Shown piece by piece: positions 1 to 39,665 of a DNA stretch of 64,000 nucleotides (position 1 is the stretch's first letter; every line of letters begins with the position of its first letter). Origin of the DNA: Saccopteryx bilineata (Eukaryota; Chordata; Mammalia; Chiroptera; Emballonuridae); the NCBI RefSeq assembly GCF_036850765.1, contig NC_089492.1, positions 103,435,022-103,499,021 of the forward strand, given 5' to 3'. Position numbers and translations under genes: made by a program. The notes below the pieces were generated by a model. That model saw nothing but the letters and a program-made list of their open reading frames with translations. It was not told where the DNA came from and searched no databases.

Positions 1-1399
1 ATGCTCGCTCCTGCTGTTCCTCCTCCACCCCGAGGCTTCCCCCCTTCTCCCCCACTCCTAACTAGAACCCATCTCACCCTCCTTTTCATCAAACACCAGC
101 AAGACCCTTTCTCTGTTTTTTTTCCTGGCACTGAGTCTGATCCAAAAATACAGCACTCAGTTTGCCGGGCAGATTGTCATTTGCAGCACTAATTGTTACC
201 TTGAAAGCAGAAATTGCCTTCCACTTCCTATTCCCTGAGGCAGAGCTCCTAGTACTTGTGGAGTGCTGGCCTCTTTGAGAGCCTACGGAAGGGGAGCAGG
301 GGTGGCAGGACCGTCCCAGCAGCTGCCCACCAGAGTGTGAGACCATATTCCTTCTCAGGCCTGTGCAGGCCACACTGTGGGGACCACGGTTTCTGCCCTG
401 GGGACCTTGTAGGTCAGCAAGACATCCTAAGAGTCTGGGAAGGCTTCCTGAGGGAGGTGAGGTTTAATGTCTATCATGGGGGTGGATGGAAATGGAGAGG
501 AGAGGCTGTGTGTGTGTGGGGGGGGGGGGGGGGGCGGGGTCTGCAGAGGTACGAAAGGTATGTGGCGTGTTTGAGGAAAAGTTAGGAAGAAAAATAATAC
601 TTGCACAGACCCCACCCCACCTACTCAGAAAAGAGGACTGGGGCAGATTCCACCCTCTTCCTTCTCTACCAACAAGTCACAATCTTAAGAAAAACAAGGT
701 GTGAGGAGAAAGCGGAGGGGGGCCCTCAGAGTCCTTCATGAGGCTGGAGGCCCAGGTCTCAGAACAAGACAGGGGAGGCCAGTACCCTGAGTGAGGGAGT
801 TCAGAGGGGCAGCTCCCAGAGGGACTCCGGGCCTCCCTGTCCGTGGGCCTGCTGCCGCACCCTGAGATCACAGGGACACCCCTGTCTAGATGCAGGACTC
901 AGCTCCCATGAAGGCCTGTGTGCCAACCTCAGATGAGCTGGCAGAACCAGCCAGCAGCACTCAAGTTCAGGCCCTAACAGTCACGTGGATTTGCCCAACA
1001 GCCATACTGGCAATAAAAGGGCCTCCCTGCCCACCACCCTGCTTATACCTCCTGCGTGTCCCCAGGCCTCCCCAGCAACTGAAAGTCGAACCCTTGGCAC
1101 AGGCTGTCCAGGCCCCACCCAAGTCCTGGTGAGCCAGTTTTCCAAAGGTCTCTGCTATGTCCTGAGCAGGGGGAGGTAGCCACGTACCCCTCCTGTAGCC
1201 CCCTTCCCAGTGGAGCCAGCTCTTTCCCTCTCTGCCCAGCCCCTCCAAGAGCCACATCCCCACAGTATTCTTATATCAGAGAACTTCTGGTTTTCAGCTT
1301 GAAAGAGATTCTGAGTTTGCTCTCTCCCTTTGCACAGTAACTGTGCTCCTAACTGGTGACTGAGTGGTATTTCATGTAGCTTTAATCCTATTGAGGGAG

Positions 1400-1536
1400 C
1401 CTGATCTGTGGTGGCACAGTGTATAGACGTCAACCTAGAACACTGAGGTCTCCAGTTCGAGGCCTCCAGCTTGCCCGGTCAAGGCACAGGTGATAAGCAA
1501 CTATGAGTTGATGGTTCCCGCTCCTCCTCCCCACCT

Positions 1537-1579
<43 letters not shown>

Positions 1580-1632
1580 CCCCCCCACCCTCCCTCTCTC
1601 CCTCCCTCCCTCAAAATCAATAAATAAAATCT
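1400..1632 (+). mobile_element. Type-C bat SINE with long CT microsatellite
   Basis: Head cctgatctgtggtggcacag, then 'aacactgaggtctccagttc' and 'caaggcacaggtgataagca', followed by an expanded (CT)n run (1538-1577) and an 'aatcaataaataaaatctta' tail. Confidence 0.85.
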
Positions 1633-1940
1633 TAGGGGGAAAAAGAATAATATATAAGGGGACGAGGCTCTTTTAGAAAATTCAATAAAGAATCCTTTGA
1701 TAAAATCAAACGTAAGTGTCCTCCTATATCCACTATCAGGAAACAAAGTTTATAATTCAGTTGAGGTGCTAATTGAGCAGCTATTACGTACAAGCAAGGT
1801 GGAAAGCAGAACTCTGCCTGATAGTGACCTTTTTACCAATTTCTGACTTAGCCTCTTTCCTTGCCTCAGAGTTGCTTTCTGGGTCTCTTATACAAGGCCC
1901 CATCGTGGGCCTGTGGGACATGTTGGGATAAAGCTACATA

Positions 1941-2280
1941 GCCCTGGCCAGTTAGCTCAGCAGTAGAGCACTGGCCTGGTATGCGGAAGGCCTGAGTTTG
2001 ATTCCCAGTCAGGGCACACAAGAGAAGTGCCCATCTGCTTCTCCACCCCTCCCCCTCTCCTTCCTCTCCGTCTCTCTCTTCCTCTCCCGCAGCCAAGGCT
2101 CCATTGGAGCAAAGTTGGCCCAGGCACTGAGGATGGCTCTGTGGCCTCTGCCTCAGTTGCTAAATTGGCTCTGGTTGCAATGGAGCAACACCTCCTAGCG
2201 GGCTTGCCGGGTGGATCCCGGTCTGGCTCATGATGGAGTCTGTCTCTCTGCCTCCCTGCTTCTCACTTCAGAAAAATATT
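1941..2280 (+). mobile_element. Ves-like SINE (family A)
   Basis: tRNA-derived head gccctggccagttagctcag with an internal B-box (gtttgattccc), then the TCTCC-rich middle and 'ccattggagcaaagttggcc', ending in an A-rich tail. Somewhat shortened and diverged. Confidence 0.85.
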
Positions 2281-2616
2281 AAAAAAAGAAAGAGAGAGAG
2301 AGAGCCACATGTGCAATGAGGATATGCAAGCAAAGCAGGACTAGTAACCACACTTGACAGTGCTTCAGAGTGTGGGGCAAAGTGGGCTGTGATCAGGGGA
2401 CAAGTGGCTGGGCAGTGTGGACCCTGACGAGTGCAGAAGTGTGCTCCATGCATTGGCAGAATATGGCCAAGGCCACCATGCTCACGGACACTCTGCCTTC
2501 TGTGGGCTGGGGACTGCTCTGGTGGGGCCGACCCCCCGGGCTCCCACCCTGGGAGGAAAGCTGAGGGAAAGGGAGCCTCCTCGGGGACAGGCTGACTGCC
2601 GCTCTCTCCCCTACAG

Positions 2617-30686
<28,070 letters not shown>

Positions 30687-31308
30687 CACGCCCTGCAGCG
30701 GCAGCGAGGGAGGGCGGGCAGCAGGGAGCATGGATCGGGGAGGTACGGGCCTCAGGGAAATACATCTCCAGGGAGCACTTCGGCAAGCTGCAGCCCTAAT
30801 TCTCCTCGCCTCCCCCTTCCCACCCCTGCATTCCCTCTAGGGCCAACTGGATCTGGGAGCGGCTCTTACGGAGCTGGGTGGACCAGATTTGCATCAAAAG
30901 CAAATTCCTTGCTCCTTGGGACTCAGACATGGTGGCATTTATGAGCAAGGAAGTAGTTGAGAGTCCACATCAACCTGGGGGCGCCTCCCCAGAGTGTCTG
31001 TGCATCATCTAAATGTGTAAGGTCTATGTGACTTGGCTCCCAACCATCTAGAAACCCCTGTACTGTACTTGCTACCCTCCCTCAACATCCCTGCCCCTTG
31101 CTTTTCACTTTGCACAAGCTTTAGTCTCGAACCTCAGCTCTCGGCTCTCCAGCACCAAAGATGAATCCTGCAGGCTGTTCTCTGGTTGGGCCAAGAGGAT
31201 TTTCCTGGGTTCCTTCTCTGGTGTCCAGAGGACAGTCCACTTGAACCCTAAGTGATTTAAGGAGTATGGTGACTGACTTGCTCCCTGAGAGCATCACAGC
31301 GGTACTTT

Positions 31309-31352
31309 ACACACACACACACTCACACACTCACACACACACACACACACAC
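31309..31352 (+). repeat. (AC)n microsatellite in the TTC7A 3'UTR
   Basis: AC/TC dinucleotides with two ACTC interruptions. Confidence 0.93.
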
Positions 31353-31828
31353 CATGCCTCTCTGCCTTGGAGAGCCCACAGCTCTGGTCCCACGCCCCAG
31401 TCTCAGGAAAGGTTTTGGATCTCTCTCAGGTCTTGCCCAGAGCAGTCATGGCTTGAACAGTCCGCTGGCAAGCAGGAAGATGGGCTTCCGGGTTCTTCTA
31501 GCACTTTTAGTGGGTAATGCCCAGCGTTGCCATTCTTTGCCCGATAAAGCCAGTGGGGACTCACTGTGCACTCTTCTCTGCTGCCAAGTACCTTTGAGGC
31601 CTATGGTGTTGGGCAGGGACATTGAGCACTGGCGCTAACTAACCTTCCATTTCCTCCCACCTCCCATCTTCCTGGAAACTCCCCCAGCGAAAGCCGCCTC
31701 CTTAGACCCTAGGCCGCAGCCCCAGGTTGGGCTCAGGATACACACGTGGCTGCTGGACCCAGCCCTTTCTGATACCTTACATCACACAACATTTCTTCAA
31801 GCCGTACCTTCTGGCAGTGGGTACGGTG

Positions 31829-31998
31829 TAGATCACTAGGGGTTATGACGTGGGGCTGAGGAGTCTCAGGGACTGTCCCCTGTCCATCTCACCACCCACA
31901 GCCCACTTCACCTTAGATCACTAGGGGTTATGACGTGGGGGTGGGGAGTCTCAAGGACTGTCCCCTGTCCATCTCACCACCCACAGCCCACTTCACCT
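31829..31998 (+). repeat. 85-bp tandem duplication in the TTC7A 3'UTR
   Basis: Two copies starting tagatcactaggggttatg at 31829 and 31914 differ at only a few positions, so the duplication is recent. Confidence 0.93.
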
Positions 31999-32529
31999 TG
32001 GGCCTTCTTGGCCATTTGGTTCCCTTGCCTGGCACCAAATGGTTGGAGACCTGAGGAGGAGGCGGAGCCTGGCATCTGCTAACTGGTTAAATGGGTCTCT
32101 GGATTACTTGCCAACTTTGTCTGCAGGGGTCCTGGGTGCTGGTAGGTGGGTGTCCTCCCTGCTACTCCACTAGCCCACTGTATCATGCTCCTCGGATTCT
32201 CCCCAAGAAGTTGCCCCCCCTCCACAGGCCTATCAGGGGAATTCCTTTTTTATTGCCTTTGGATTTTCATTTTAAAGCTCCTTCAGGTACTTTTGTCATT
32301 TTAAAGTGTGTGTAGAAAGGTCTGGCGAGGACTGCCTTGGTCTGTCACAGCCCGGTCTCTGTGGGAGAGCCACCCTCCTCGCCCCACTGGTTCAGCACTG
32401 CACCCCAGGTTCTTCCCAGGGACAGCGCGCGCCTCCTGGCCTCCCGCCAGGTGAGCGACACTGCAGAGGACGCCGGGGTCGTTTGCCTCTTGGTTGAAGG
32501 ATCTCTATTATGTGTGTATGTGTGTGTGT

Positions 32530-32549
32530 AAATATATATATATATATAT
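32530..32549 (+). repeat. (TA)n microsatellite near the TTC7A 3' end
   Basis: Ten TA units following a GT-rich stretch. Confidence 0.9.
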
Positions 32550-32754
32550 GATAGAGCTCTATTTTTATTCTGGAATTCTGTTAGAAAAAAAATGTAAACA
32601 ACACAAAGCAAATGCCATTGATTTGCCTTGGAAGGCCCAAAGATGTTGGTAGTCAGTTCTTGGCAACAGGAAAGGCACCGAATGCATTTTGACTTGTGTG
32701 CCCTCAGAGGAGGTCTCAGCGGGCTGGCCCAAGTTGTTGACAGTTTGCAGATTG

Positions 32755-32760
32755 AATAAA
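32755..32760 (+). promoter_or_regulatory. Polyadenylation signal AATAAA, likely TTC7A
   Basis: Canonical hexamer in a TTGAATAAAGAG context, about 2.07 kb after the TTC7A stop codon and followed by a G/T-rich stretch. It is the clearest + strand hexamer before the first downstream repeat. Confidence 0.6.
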
Positions 32761-34485
32761 GAGACCCCTGAAGGGGAAGCAGGTTTGTCTGAAACAGTGT
32801 GTTCATTCAGCGCGTCAGGGGGCCCTGGAACGGAGTGGGTATTGCAGGAGAGGGGCCTGAGGAGTCATGCAGGCCAGGGCCTGAGCCACGCGGGGATGGG
32901 AGTTGGAGGAACAAGGGGGGGGGCCTGCGAGGGAGTTGTGATTTGACTCCAGCGAGAGTGGAGGAGCACATGAGCACAGTGGGGGCTTGGGAAGCCTTCC
33001 AGGGCCGGCTGAAGCCTAGAGATGGGTGGGAGGAGGCAGAGAGGGGTCCCGGCAATGCCAGCTAGAGTGTGTCTTTCGATTCCCTGCCATCTGTCCCTTG
33101 GGTAGCTCTGAGCCCCTTCCTGCCTTCAGGACCCAACTGGAGAGCCCCGGGCCAGACTTGCCATCTGGATAGAGAGACGGTTCCAAGGGCAGTGCCAGGG
33201 AACAGTCCCCTCCAGCACCTGGGCAGAAGCACCGGGGAGAGGGGGGAGGATCTAGGCTGCGTCCAGACTGGCCACCTGTGTGGAGAGGTCCATACCAACA
33301 TGTGTCTAGTATATGTTATGCCACACACCAACATCCTACATACATTATATAAAGTGCACTGAATTTTGAAGGATGACATATTTACACAGGAGCTCTGTTC
33401 ATGCACCCCAAGGGGTTACCTGGTGTACCCCCAAGGCTGCACCCACCCACTTTGAAGACAGCTGTCCTTGAGGCTTTCCCTAGAACTTGGGGTTGACCTA
33501 GACTGAGCTCCCTGCCCCCCTGGCCTCCCCCACCCTTGGTGGGGTTCTCCCCACCTTGGCTCTCATCTCCATTGTGGTTTTGTGTCCAAGTAGGGAGAGG
33601 TTTCGCTTGGAGCCTTTAGGTGCCCAGCTTCTCCTCTGCTGTGATGCCTCCTATTAAGGAAACAAATTCACAATCCTTAGTGATTTAACAATATCAGATT
33701 ATTGTCACACCCTCACCCCCAGCTCATGCTCCCCTGGGGTGAGAATTAAAGGCCTTAGGTGATGTTACACTATCTGCCAGCCCTGGAGAAAGTTCCAGAA
33801 GGGTCATTCTTCAAGAAAGAGTGGAGGAAGGGAAGGTCTTCCTGTTCAATTGCTGAACTGACCTCAAGTTGGTCAGATGTTGAAAAGTCAGGCAGGGCTG
33901 GACACATTTCCTGACCCCTGGCTCTTCAGATGCCTTGTTCACACACGAACCCTCAGTGGCAAGGAGGAGTGTGTCCAACCCATTATGTCAGAACAAGGAC
34001 TGAGGTCTGAGAACAAGACTTATGTCGCATTGTCACCCCTTGGCCCTCCAGCCCACCCGCCACTCCAGGACACAGCCCTCCAGTATCAACAGTGTTTATC
34101 TGCAGACACAAATATGAATGGAATCCCAGCCACCACCACCCAGACTCCTTTCTGGTACCAAAGTGCTCATTGTTGCACTTGCAGCCCCTACCCAGGCATT
34201 CAGATGTCACCATGCAAATATTTCTTGGCCTTGTTTGGGAAGCAGCCAGCTAAATAAACCTCCAGCCCATGCTGCCTGCCCTAGTGACAACCCACTGCGA
34301 TCCCAGAGCCCACAGTCCAGCCTGGCCTCAGGAGGACCTGGGGACCGCTGGAGCACTGATGAGACGAACCCCATCAGCCCAGAAAGGACTGGGGAAGGTA
34401 CTTGGGGCACACCAAGGGTCACGGGGAGGGCAGCATTTCAACCAGAAGAATGCTTCATTCCCTACCCCAGCTATAAGTTAGAGGG

Positions 34486-34923
34486 TGTGGAAGGCTGAAT
34501 ATTATCCCCTTAAAGGTGTCTATGTCCTAATTCCCAGAACCTGTGAATATATTCCCTTACATAGAAAAGGGATTTTGGACCTTGGGGAGATTATCTGGAT
34601 TGTCCAGGTGAACCCATATAACCACAAGAATCCTTAAAAGAGGAAGACAGGAAGGTCAGAGTCAGGACTAGATGTGATGGAAGCAGGGATTTGGAATGAT
34701 CGGAGGAAAGGATTGTAGGTAGTCTCTAGATTGCTGAAAAAGACGAGGAAACATTCTCCCCTGGACCCTCCAGAAGGAATCACCTGGCTAACCACCTTGT
34801 CTTTAGCCCAGTGAGACTGATTTTGGGATTTCTGACCTCCAGAACTCTAAGAGAATAAATCCATATTGTTTTAAGCAAAAAGTCTATGGTAATTTGTTAT
34901 AGAAGCCACAGGAAATTCATACA
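34486..34923 (+). mobile_element. ERVL-MaLR (MLT1/MST-type) solo LTR
   Basis: Begins TGTGGAAGGCTGAATATTAT, contains the 'cctaattcccagaacctgtg' segment and ends with an aataaatc ... ttgttttaagc ... tggtaatttgtta ... TACA tail, the usual MaLR LTR layout. Flanks gaggg and gacgg differ by one base and may be the 5-bp duplication. Old, diverged, non-coding. Confidence 0.65.
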
Positions 34924-36121
34924 GACGGTTTAGATTAAAAAAGCTACCCCAGGCACAGGATTGCACACGTGGGCTCAGGGGGCCCTGCAGTCCCGCTCCC
35001 ATGCCCAGCCCAGCCCAGGACGGGTCGGGATTAGAAGCCATGCCTGTCATGCTTCCAAGGGTCCCTTCTGGCTCCGTTGAATAAAGGAAGCTCCAGTAAC
35101 TTCCTTTCTCCTTGTTGGCCTTCAGTTACCATGCAGGACCCCTGAGCTGCGGGACTTCAGAAGAGGAATGAGGGGCCAACAGCCAGCCTTCATCAAGCAC
35201 TAGGCTCCCTTTGTGACCCCCAAAGCTCCCAGTGCCCTGCCTGCTGCCGCACCCTGTGCTCTCCCAGGCCACTCAGTTCCAGCACAGTGAACTGAATGAA
35301 AAGTCTCGTCAGTCTCTGCTGCCTGCCCCCTCTTAGCCCGCTCTGGTGAGCAGAGATGCCGTGTCACAGGGCCTGAGCCCACCTTCCTGTTTAAAGTCCT
35401 CAGGGACTAAGCCATACTCACACCCAAAGCAGCCACACTGCTACCTCCCTACCCTGATGGTGAGCCTCTCTGAGCCGCCACCGCTCTTCAGAAGGGTGAC
35501 ACCTTCTGGGCTCTGCTATGGCCAAGGGTGTTGTTAACAAGGCAACAGGGAGCACCCTCTGGGAGGTGATCTCCACATGTCCCCCCCTGGGCCTCCCCTT
35601 CCTCCAGCTCCTCCCTGTCTGTCTGCGGCTCGTGCCTTATTTTCTCACCACCCCCAGCCTCGAGGATTCAGCCTTGGCTCCCCCTGCCATCCAGAGTGGC
35701 CTCTTCTCTAAGGAAGCTGCAGAGAAGCCCATAAACCCACCCAGCCCCTGCAGCCCTGAATCCAGAACCCAAACACCCACCTGCCTTTGGGCCTGGAAGG
35801 CTTGGCAAGCCTGCAGCCATGCCTTTGGCCAAAACCGAAGTCTGTGAGGAGCCCAGCCAGGGGGCAGGCTGGTGAGAGGTGCCGGGGTTCAGGCCTCTGC
35901 TGTCTTTCTGACCCAGAAAAACTCCACCTGGTATTGCTCCAGGCATTAGTTTCACCCCAACTCCCTGTGCTTTTTCCCTTTGGACTCAGCCAGGTGCTAA
36001 CAAGAGTTAATTTCTTCTTCACATCCGAGAGGGCCCTGTCTTCTCCTTAAATCTTTAGGGTTGGGAGAACTACCTGTGCCCTCACCCAGAGTTATTGGTG
36101 ATTGGTGTCTTCACACCATCT

Positions 36122-36307
36122 CAGTGGTGGTTCTCAACCATGGCCACTCATTGGAATCAACTAGGATGAGGAAGGGGGTAAGCTTTAAAGACATACTGAG
36201 CCTGAGTCCTACCCCCAAGGACTTTGATGTGATCTCTTTGGGAACTCACAGCACCAAGATTCTTAAAGTCTCCCTGGGGGATTCTAAAATGCAGCTTAAA
36301 ACCACTG
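36122..36307 (+). mobile_element. MER5-like (hAT-Charlie) element
   Basis: Starts CAGTGG.GGTTCTCAACC and ends AAACCACTG, with the interior 'cactcattggaatcaact ... gattctaaaatgcagctta' typical of the old eutherian MER5 family. About 186 bp, close to full length. Confidence 0.7.
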
Positions 36308-36344
36308 ATTCTGAACTTGTAGATTTTTAACTGTGTGTGTGGTT

Positions 36345-36731
36345 TTTTCTGGTTGTTGTTGTTTTTATTCAATGAGAGCAGGGGAGGCAGAGATGTGCCC
36401 CAACCAGTATCCACCTGGTAATTCTACTAGGGAGCAATGCTCTGCCCATCTGGGGTGTTGCTCCATTGCTCAGCAACTGAGCTCTTCTTAGTGCCTGAGG
36501 TGGAGGCCATGGAGCCATCCTCAGCACACAGGGCCAACTTGCTCCAACCAAGCCATGGCTTCAGGAGGGGAAGAAAGAGGGATAGAGAGAGGAGAGAGAA
36601 AGAGAAGCAAGAGGGGGAGGGGTGGAGAAGCACATGGGTGCCTGCCTCTCCTGTGTGTCCTGACCAGGAGTTGAATCTGGGACATCCACATACCAGGCCG
36701 ACATTCTACCACTGAGCCAACCAGCCAGGGC
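36345..36731 (-). mobile_element. Ves-like SINE (family A)
   Basis: Reverse-oriented copy with the head (ggccctggctggttggctca) at the right end. Diverged. Possible duplication of ttaactgtgtgtgt / ttgaactgtgttttt. Confidence 0.85.
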
Positions 36732-38067
36732 CTTGAACTGTGTTTTTAAGGTAACAGGGCTTTCAAAGCAATCCTAGGAGTGGGATGAGTCCTCCTGGCA
36801 GTTCTGTGCTGCATGTGGCATCAGGTAGGTAAGCGATCATGCTGGAGGCAGGGCCAGCCACCTAAGCAACCTGTGGCCCTCAGCTTCTGGGTCTGGAAGA
36901 TGTCACTGCAGGTCCAGAAAGCAGTGACAAGAGAGGGGAGTGAAGAAGGAGGGAAAGAGAGGAGAAGAAGGGGGAGGAGGACAAGCTCTCCCCATCAGTG
37001 CTGTGACTTTTGACATGCTCTGACTTGGTGGAGAGGGAATTTCACATGGAGCCAGTAGAAGGCATTTGCAGCTAAGAAGAGCCATTCTCTTTGGTTGAAG
37101 CCAAATTCAGAGGGCAGTTGGAGGTGGGAGGTGGGTCTGGGAGAGGAATAGAAGGATGCTCGGGGAAGCCAGGGCAGGGACCTTGGGAAGCCAGTGTCAC
37201 AACAGCCAATGGGGGAAGGAGGAGGGGTTCTACAGGGAAAGCCTCTCGGGACTTAGGATACAGGCAGAAGTCTCTTCCATCTGCTCTAGGCTTCTCGGAG
37301 CCCTCTGGGCATGTCATCTAATGTGCACAACAGTCCTAGATGCCAGGTGTGAATATCCCAATCTCAGAGCTCAAGCTTAAGGTCAAGCCAGGTCTGACAG
37401 CCTCTCCATCTTGGAAGGGACAGAAGGAGGCCCTGCTCTTCAAATAGTGTCTCAATTTTAGGCTTGTGGTGAGAAAAAGCCATCCAGAATCCCTCTGCTC
37501 TCCCTAGTTGTATAAAATACTATAAAAACATTAGAATATGCCAACAAGGAGAAGTAAAACATCTTCTCAGCACCTAGATCCTGCCAGCACCTCAGCTAAT
37601 ACCTGGGGCAGAGTTTCTGCCTCGCCACCACATCGCAGAGGAGGCTGAGGGCTGCATTGGAACCAGATGGCAGCAGTGGTAAGGAACACAGGGCTGAGGT
37701 ACTCCCAGCTCCAGAAAGACAGACAGACATCATAGGAGCCAAAGACAAACTTAGAGAATAGGCCCAAAACACCAGAGTGTCCAGACGGCCCGGAAGAATG
37801 TTCTCCAACAGTTTCACCTCCAGGTGAAACCTCTGCAAGCCATTCAAGACACTCTCTGTTTTTTATTCTGAACGGGTTTTCATTCTCTGCTGGGACACCG
37901 GGAGCTGCCCTCCACCACAGTGACACCCCCCACGTGGCTGGGCCCCTGCAGCCTTGTCTGCGCCGAGGGCCTAGGTCAGGCGTGGCCAACAGTTTTTGCC
38001 CCTGGGCCAGATTAGAAAGAAAACTTTTTTCACGGGCCGGACGAAATATTAAAATTAAAAAAATGTT

Positions 38068-38494
38068 GCCCTGGCCAGTTGGCTCAGTGGTAGAGCGTCG
38101 GCCTGGCGTGCAGAAGTCCCGGGTTCAATTCCCGGCCAGGGCACACAGGAGAAGCGCCCATCTGCTTCTCCACCCCTCCCCCTCTCCTTCGTCTCTGTCT
38201 CTCTCTTCCCCTCCCGCAGCCAAGGCTCCATTGGAGCAAAGATGGCCCGGGCGCTGGGGATGGCTCCTTGGCCTCTGCCCCAGGCACTAGAGTGGCTCTG
38301 GTCGCAACAAAGCGACGCCCGGAGGGGCAGAGCATCGCCCCCTGGTGGGCAGAGCGTCGCCCCCTGGTGGGCGTGCCGGGTGGATCCTGGTCAGGCGCAT
38401 GCGGGAGTCTGTCTGTCTCTCCCGTTTCCGGCTTCAGAAAAATACAGAAAAAAAAAATAATAATAAAAATAAATAAATAAATAAATAAAAATTT
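38068..38494 (+). mobile_element. Ves-like SINE (family A) nested in the hAT-type element
   Basis: Inserted in the 5' non-coding part of the 37977-41944 element, with aaaaatgtt on both sides (ending 38067 and 38503). It has two tandem CTCF-like 14-mers, at 38335-38348 and 38357-38370. The tail is an A-rich AAAT repeat. Confidence 0.92.
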
Positions 38495-39116
38495 AAAAAT
38501 GTTAAATATAAAAACGATTCGTTTAAGTAAACATAATTTTATTATGTAATTTGTTTATGAATAAATGTGAGTGAAAAAAATTTTAATATACACTATTATT
38601 TTAATAAAAATATAATTACATACTGTATAAATATCCAAACTGTATCACAATCAATTGAAACAATATTTAATTAATAGAATGAGCTTAAAGGGGTTATATC
38701 GCAAATAAAACAATTATTTTGTTTTACAAATAGCCTGGACATGTTTTCATTATCAACTGCAGCTATTGTCTATGCTACAATGCCACTTGATTCAGCACAT
38801 TTGACCACAAAAATAATGAATTCTTTGACCTTGGGTGCGCACTGGCAAACTAGCCTAAAAGAATGTGGGTTTCACATTGCCGCTAAATGTCAAACAGTTC
38901 ATATCGAGTATAGACAAGTACAAAAGTTGTAAATCTTTATAATGAAATTTTTTTAAAAAATAAAGAAGTATCGCGAATCCATTCGACTAATTACACTGGG
39001 GAACAATTTTTTTTTTCATCTTCAGTTGCATGAGGGTTTAGAACTGTTTCTATATATTTTTGCATCACTGATTCCAAATCTGAAATCCGTTTTTTGGTGT
39101 ATGTTCTAGTTTTTAT

Positions 39117-39468
39117 TTTATTTTATTTTATTTTATTTTTTAACAGAGACAGCGAGAGAGTCAGAGAGAGGGATAGACAGGGACAGACAGACAGGAAGGG
39201 AGAGATGAGAAGCATCAATCATTAGTTTTTTGTTGCACATTGTGACACTTTAGTTGTTCATTGATTGTTTTCTCATATGTGCCCTGACCATGGGGCTATA
39301 GCAGACCGAGTAACCCCTGCTCGAGCCAGTGACCTTGGGTCCAAGCTGGTGAACTTTTGTTCCAACCAGATGAGCCCGCGCTCAAGTTGGTGACCACGGG
39401 GTCTCGAACCTGGGTCCTCCGCATCCCAGTCCAACGCTTTATCCACTGCGCCACCGCCTGGTCAGGCG
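39117..39468 (-). mobile_element. Type-B bat SINE nested in the hAT-type element
   Basis: Reverse-oriented; exact 16-bp duplication atgttctagtttttat at 39101-39116 and 39469-39484. It lies about 200 bases before the transposon reading frame. Confidence 0.95.
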
Positions 39469-39665
39469 ATGTTCTAGTTTTTATGCAATTTTAATTTCTT
39501 TTTGTTGCAGTGGTTTTTAAATTGGAGTTAAAGGGCAACGACTCTTGGACTGAACATAACCACAGGCAATTAATGTTTTACAAACATCACTTTTACATAA
39601 CTTGTTTTTAAATGTAAAAAATTATCTGATAAACACACCCTCTTATTTTGTTTTAAGATTGAATC

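Larger units (their letters stand above)
1..2616 (+). other. TTC7A intron (5' end outside window)
   Basis: No exon of TTC7A was recognised before 2617. The stretch holds a G-run near 520-537, a pyrimidine-rich first 130 bases, a type-C SINE (1400-1632) and a Ves-like SINE (1941-2280). The remaining sequence looks like ordinary GC-rich intron. Confidence 0.8.
30687..32780 (+). other. TTC7A: TTC7A 3' untranslated region
   Basis: The region from the stop codon to about 20 bases past an AATAAA signal at 32755-32760 is free of SINEs, unlike the DNA on either side, which suits a transcribed 3'UTR. It contains an AC microsatellite (31309-31352), an 85-bp tandem duplication (31829-31998) and a TA microsatellite (32530-32549). 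The 3' end is inferred from the signal only; transcript data would be needed to fix it. Confidence 0.65.

Noticed and set aside
2417..2616. Upstream extension of the first TTC7A exon's open frame
   Set aside because: The peptide does not resemble TTC7A and a strong acceptor (ctacag) precedes 2617; treated as intron.
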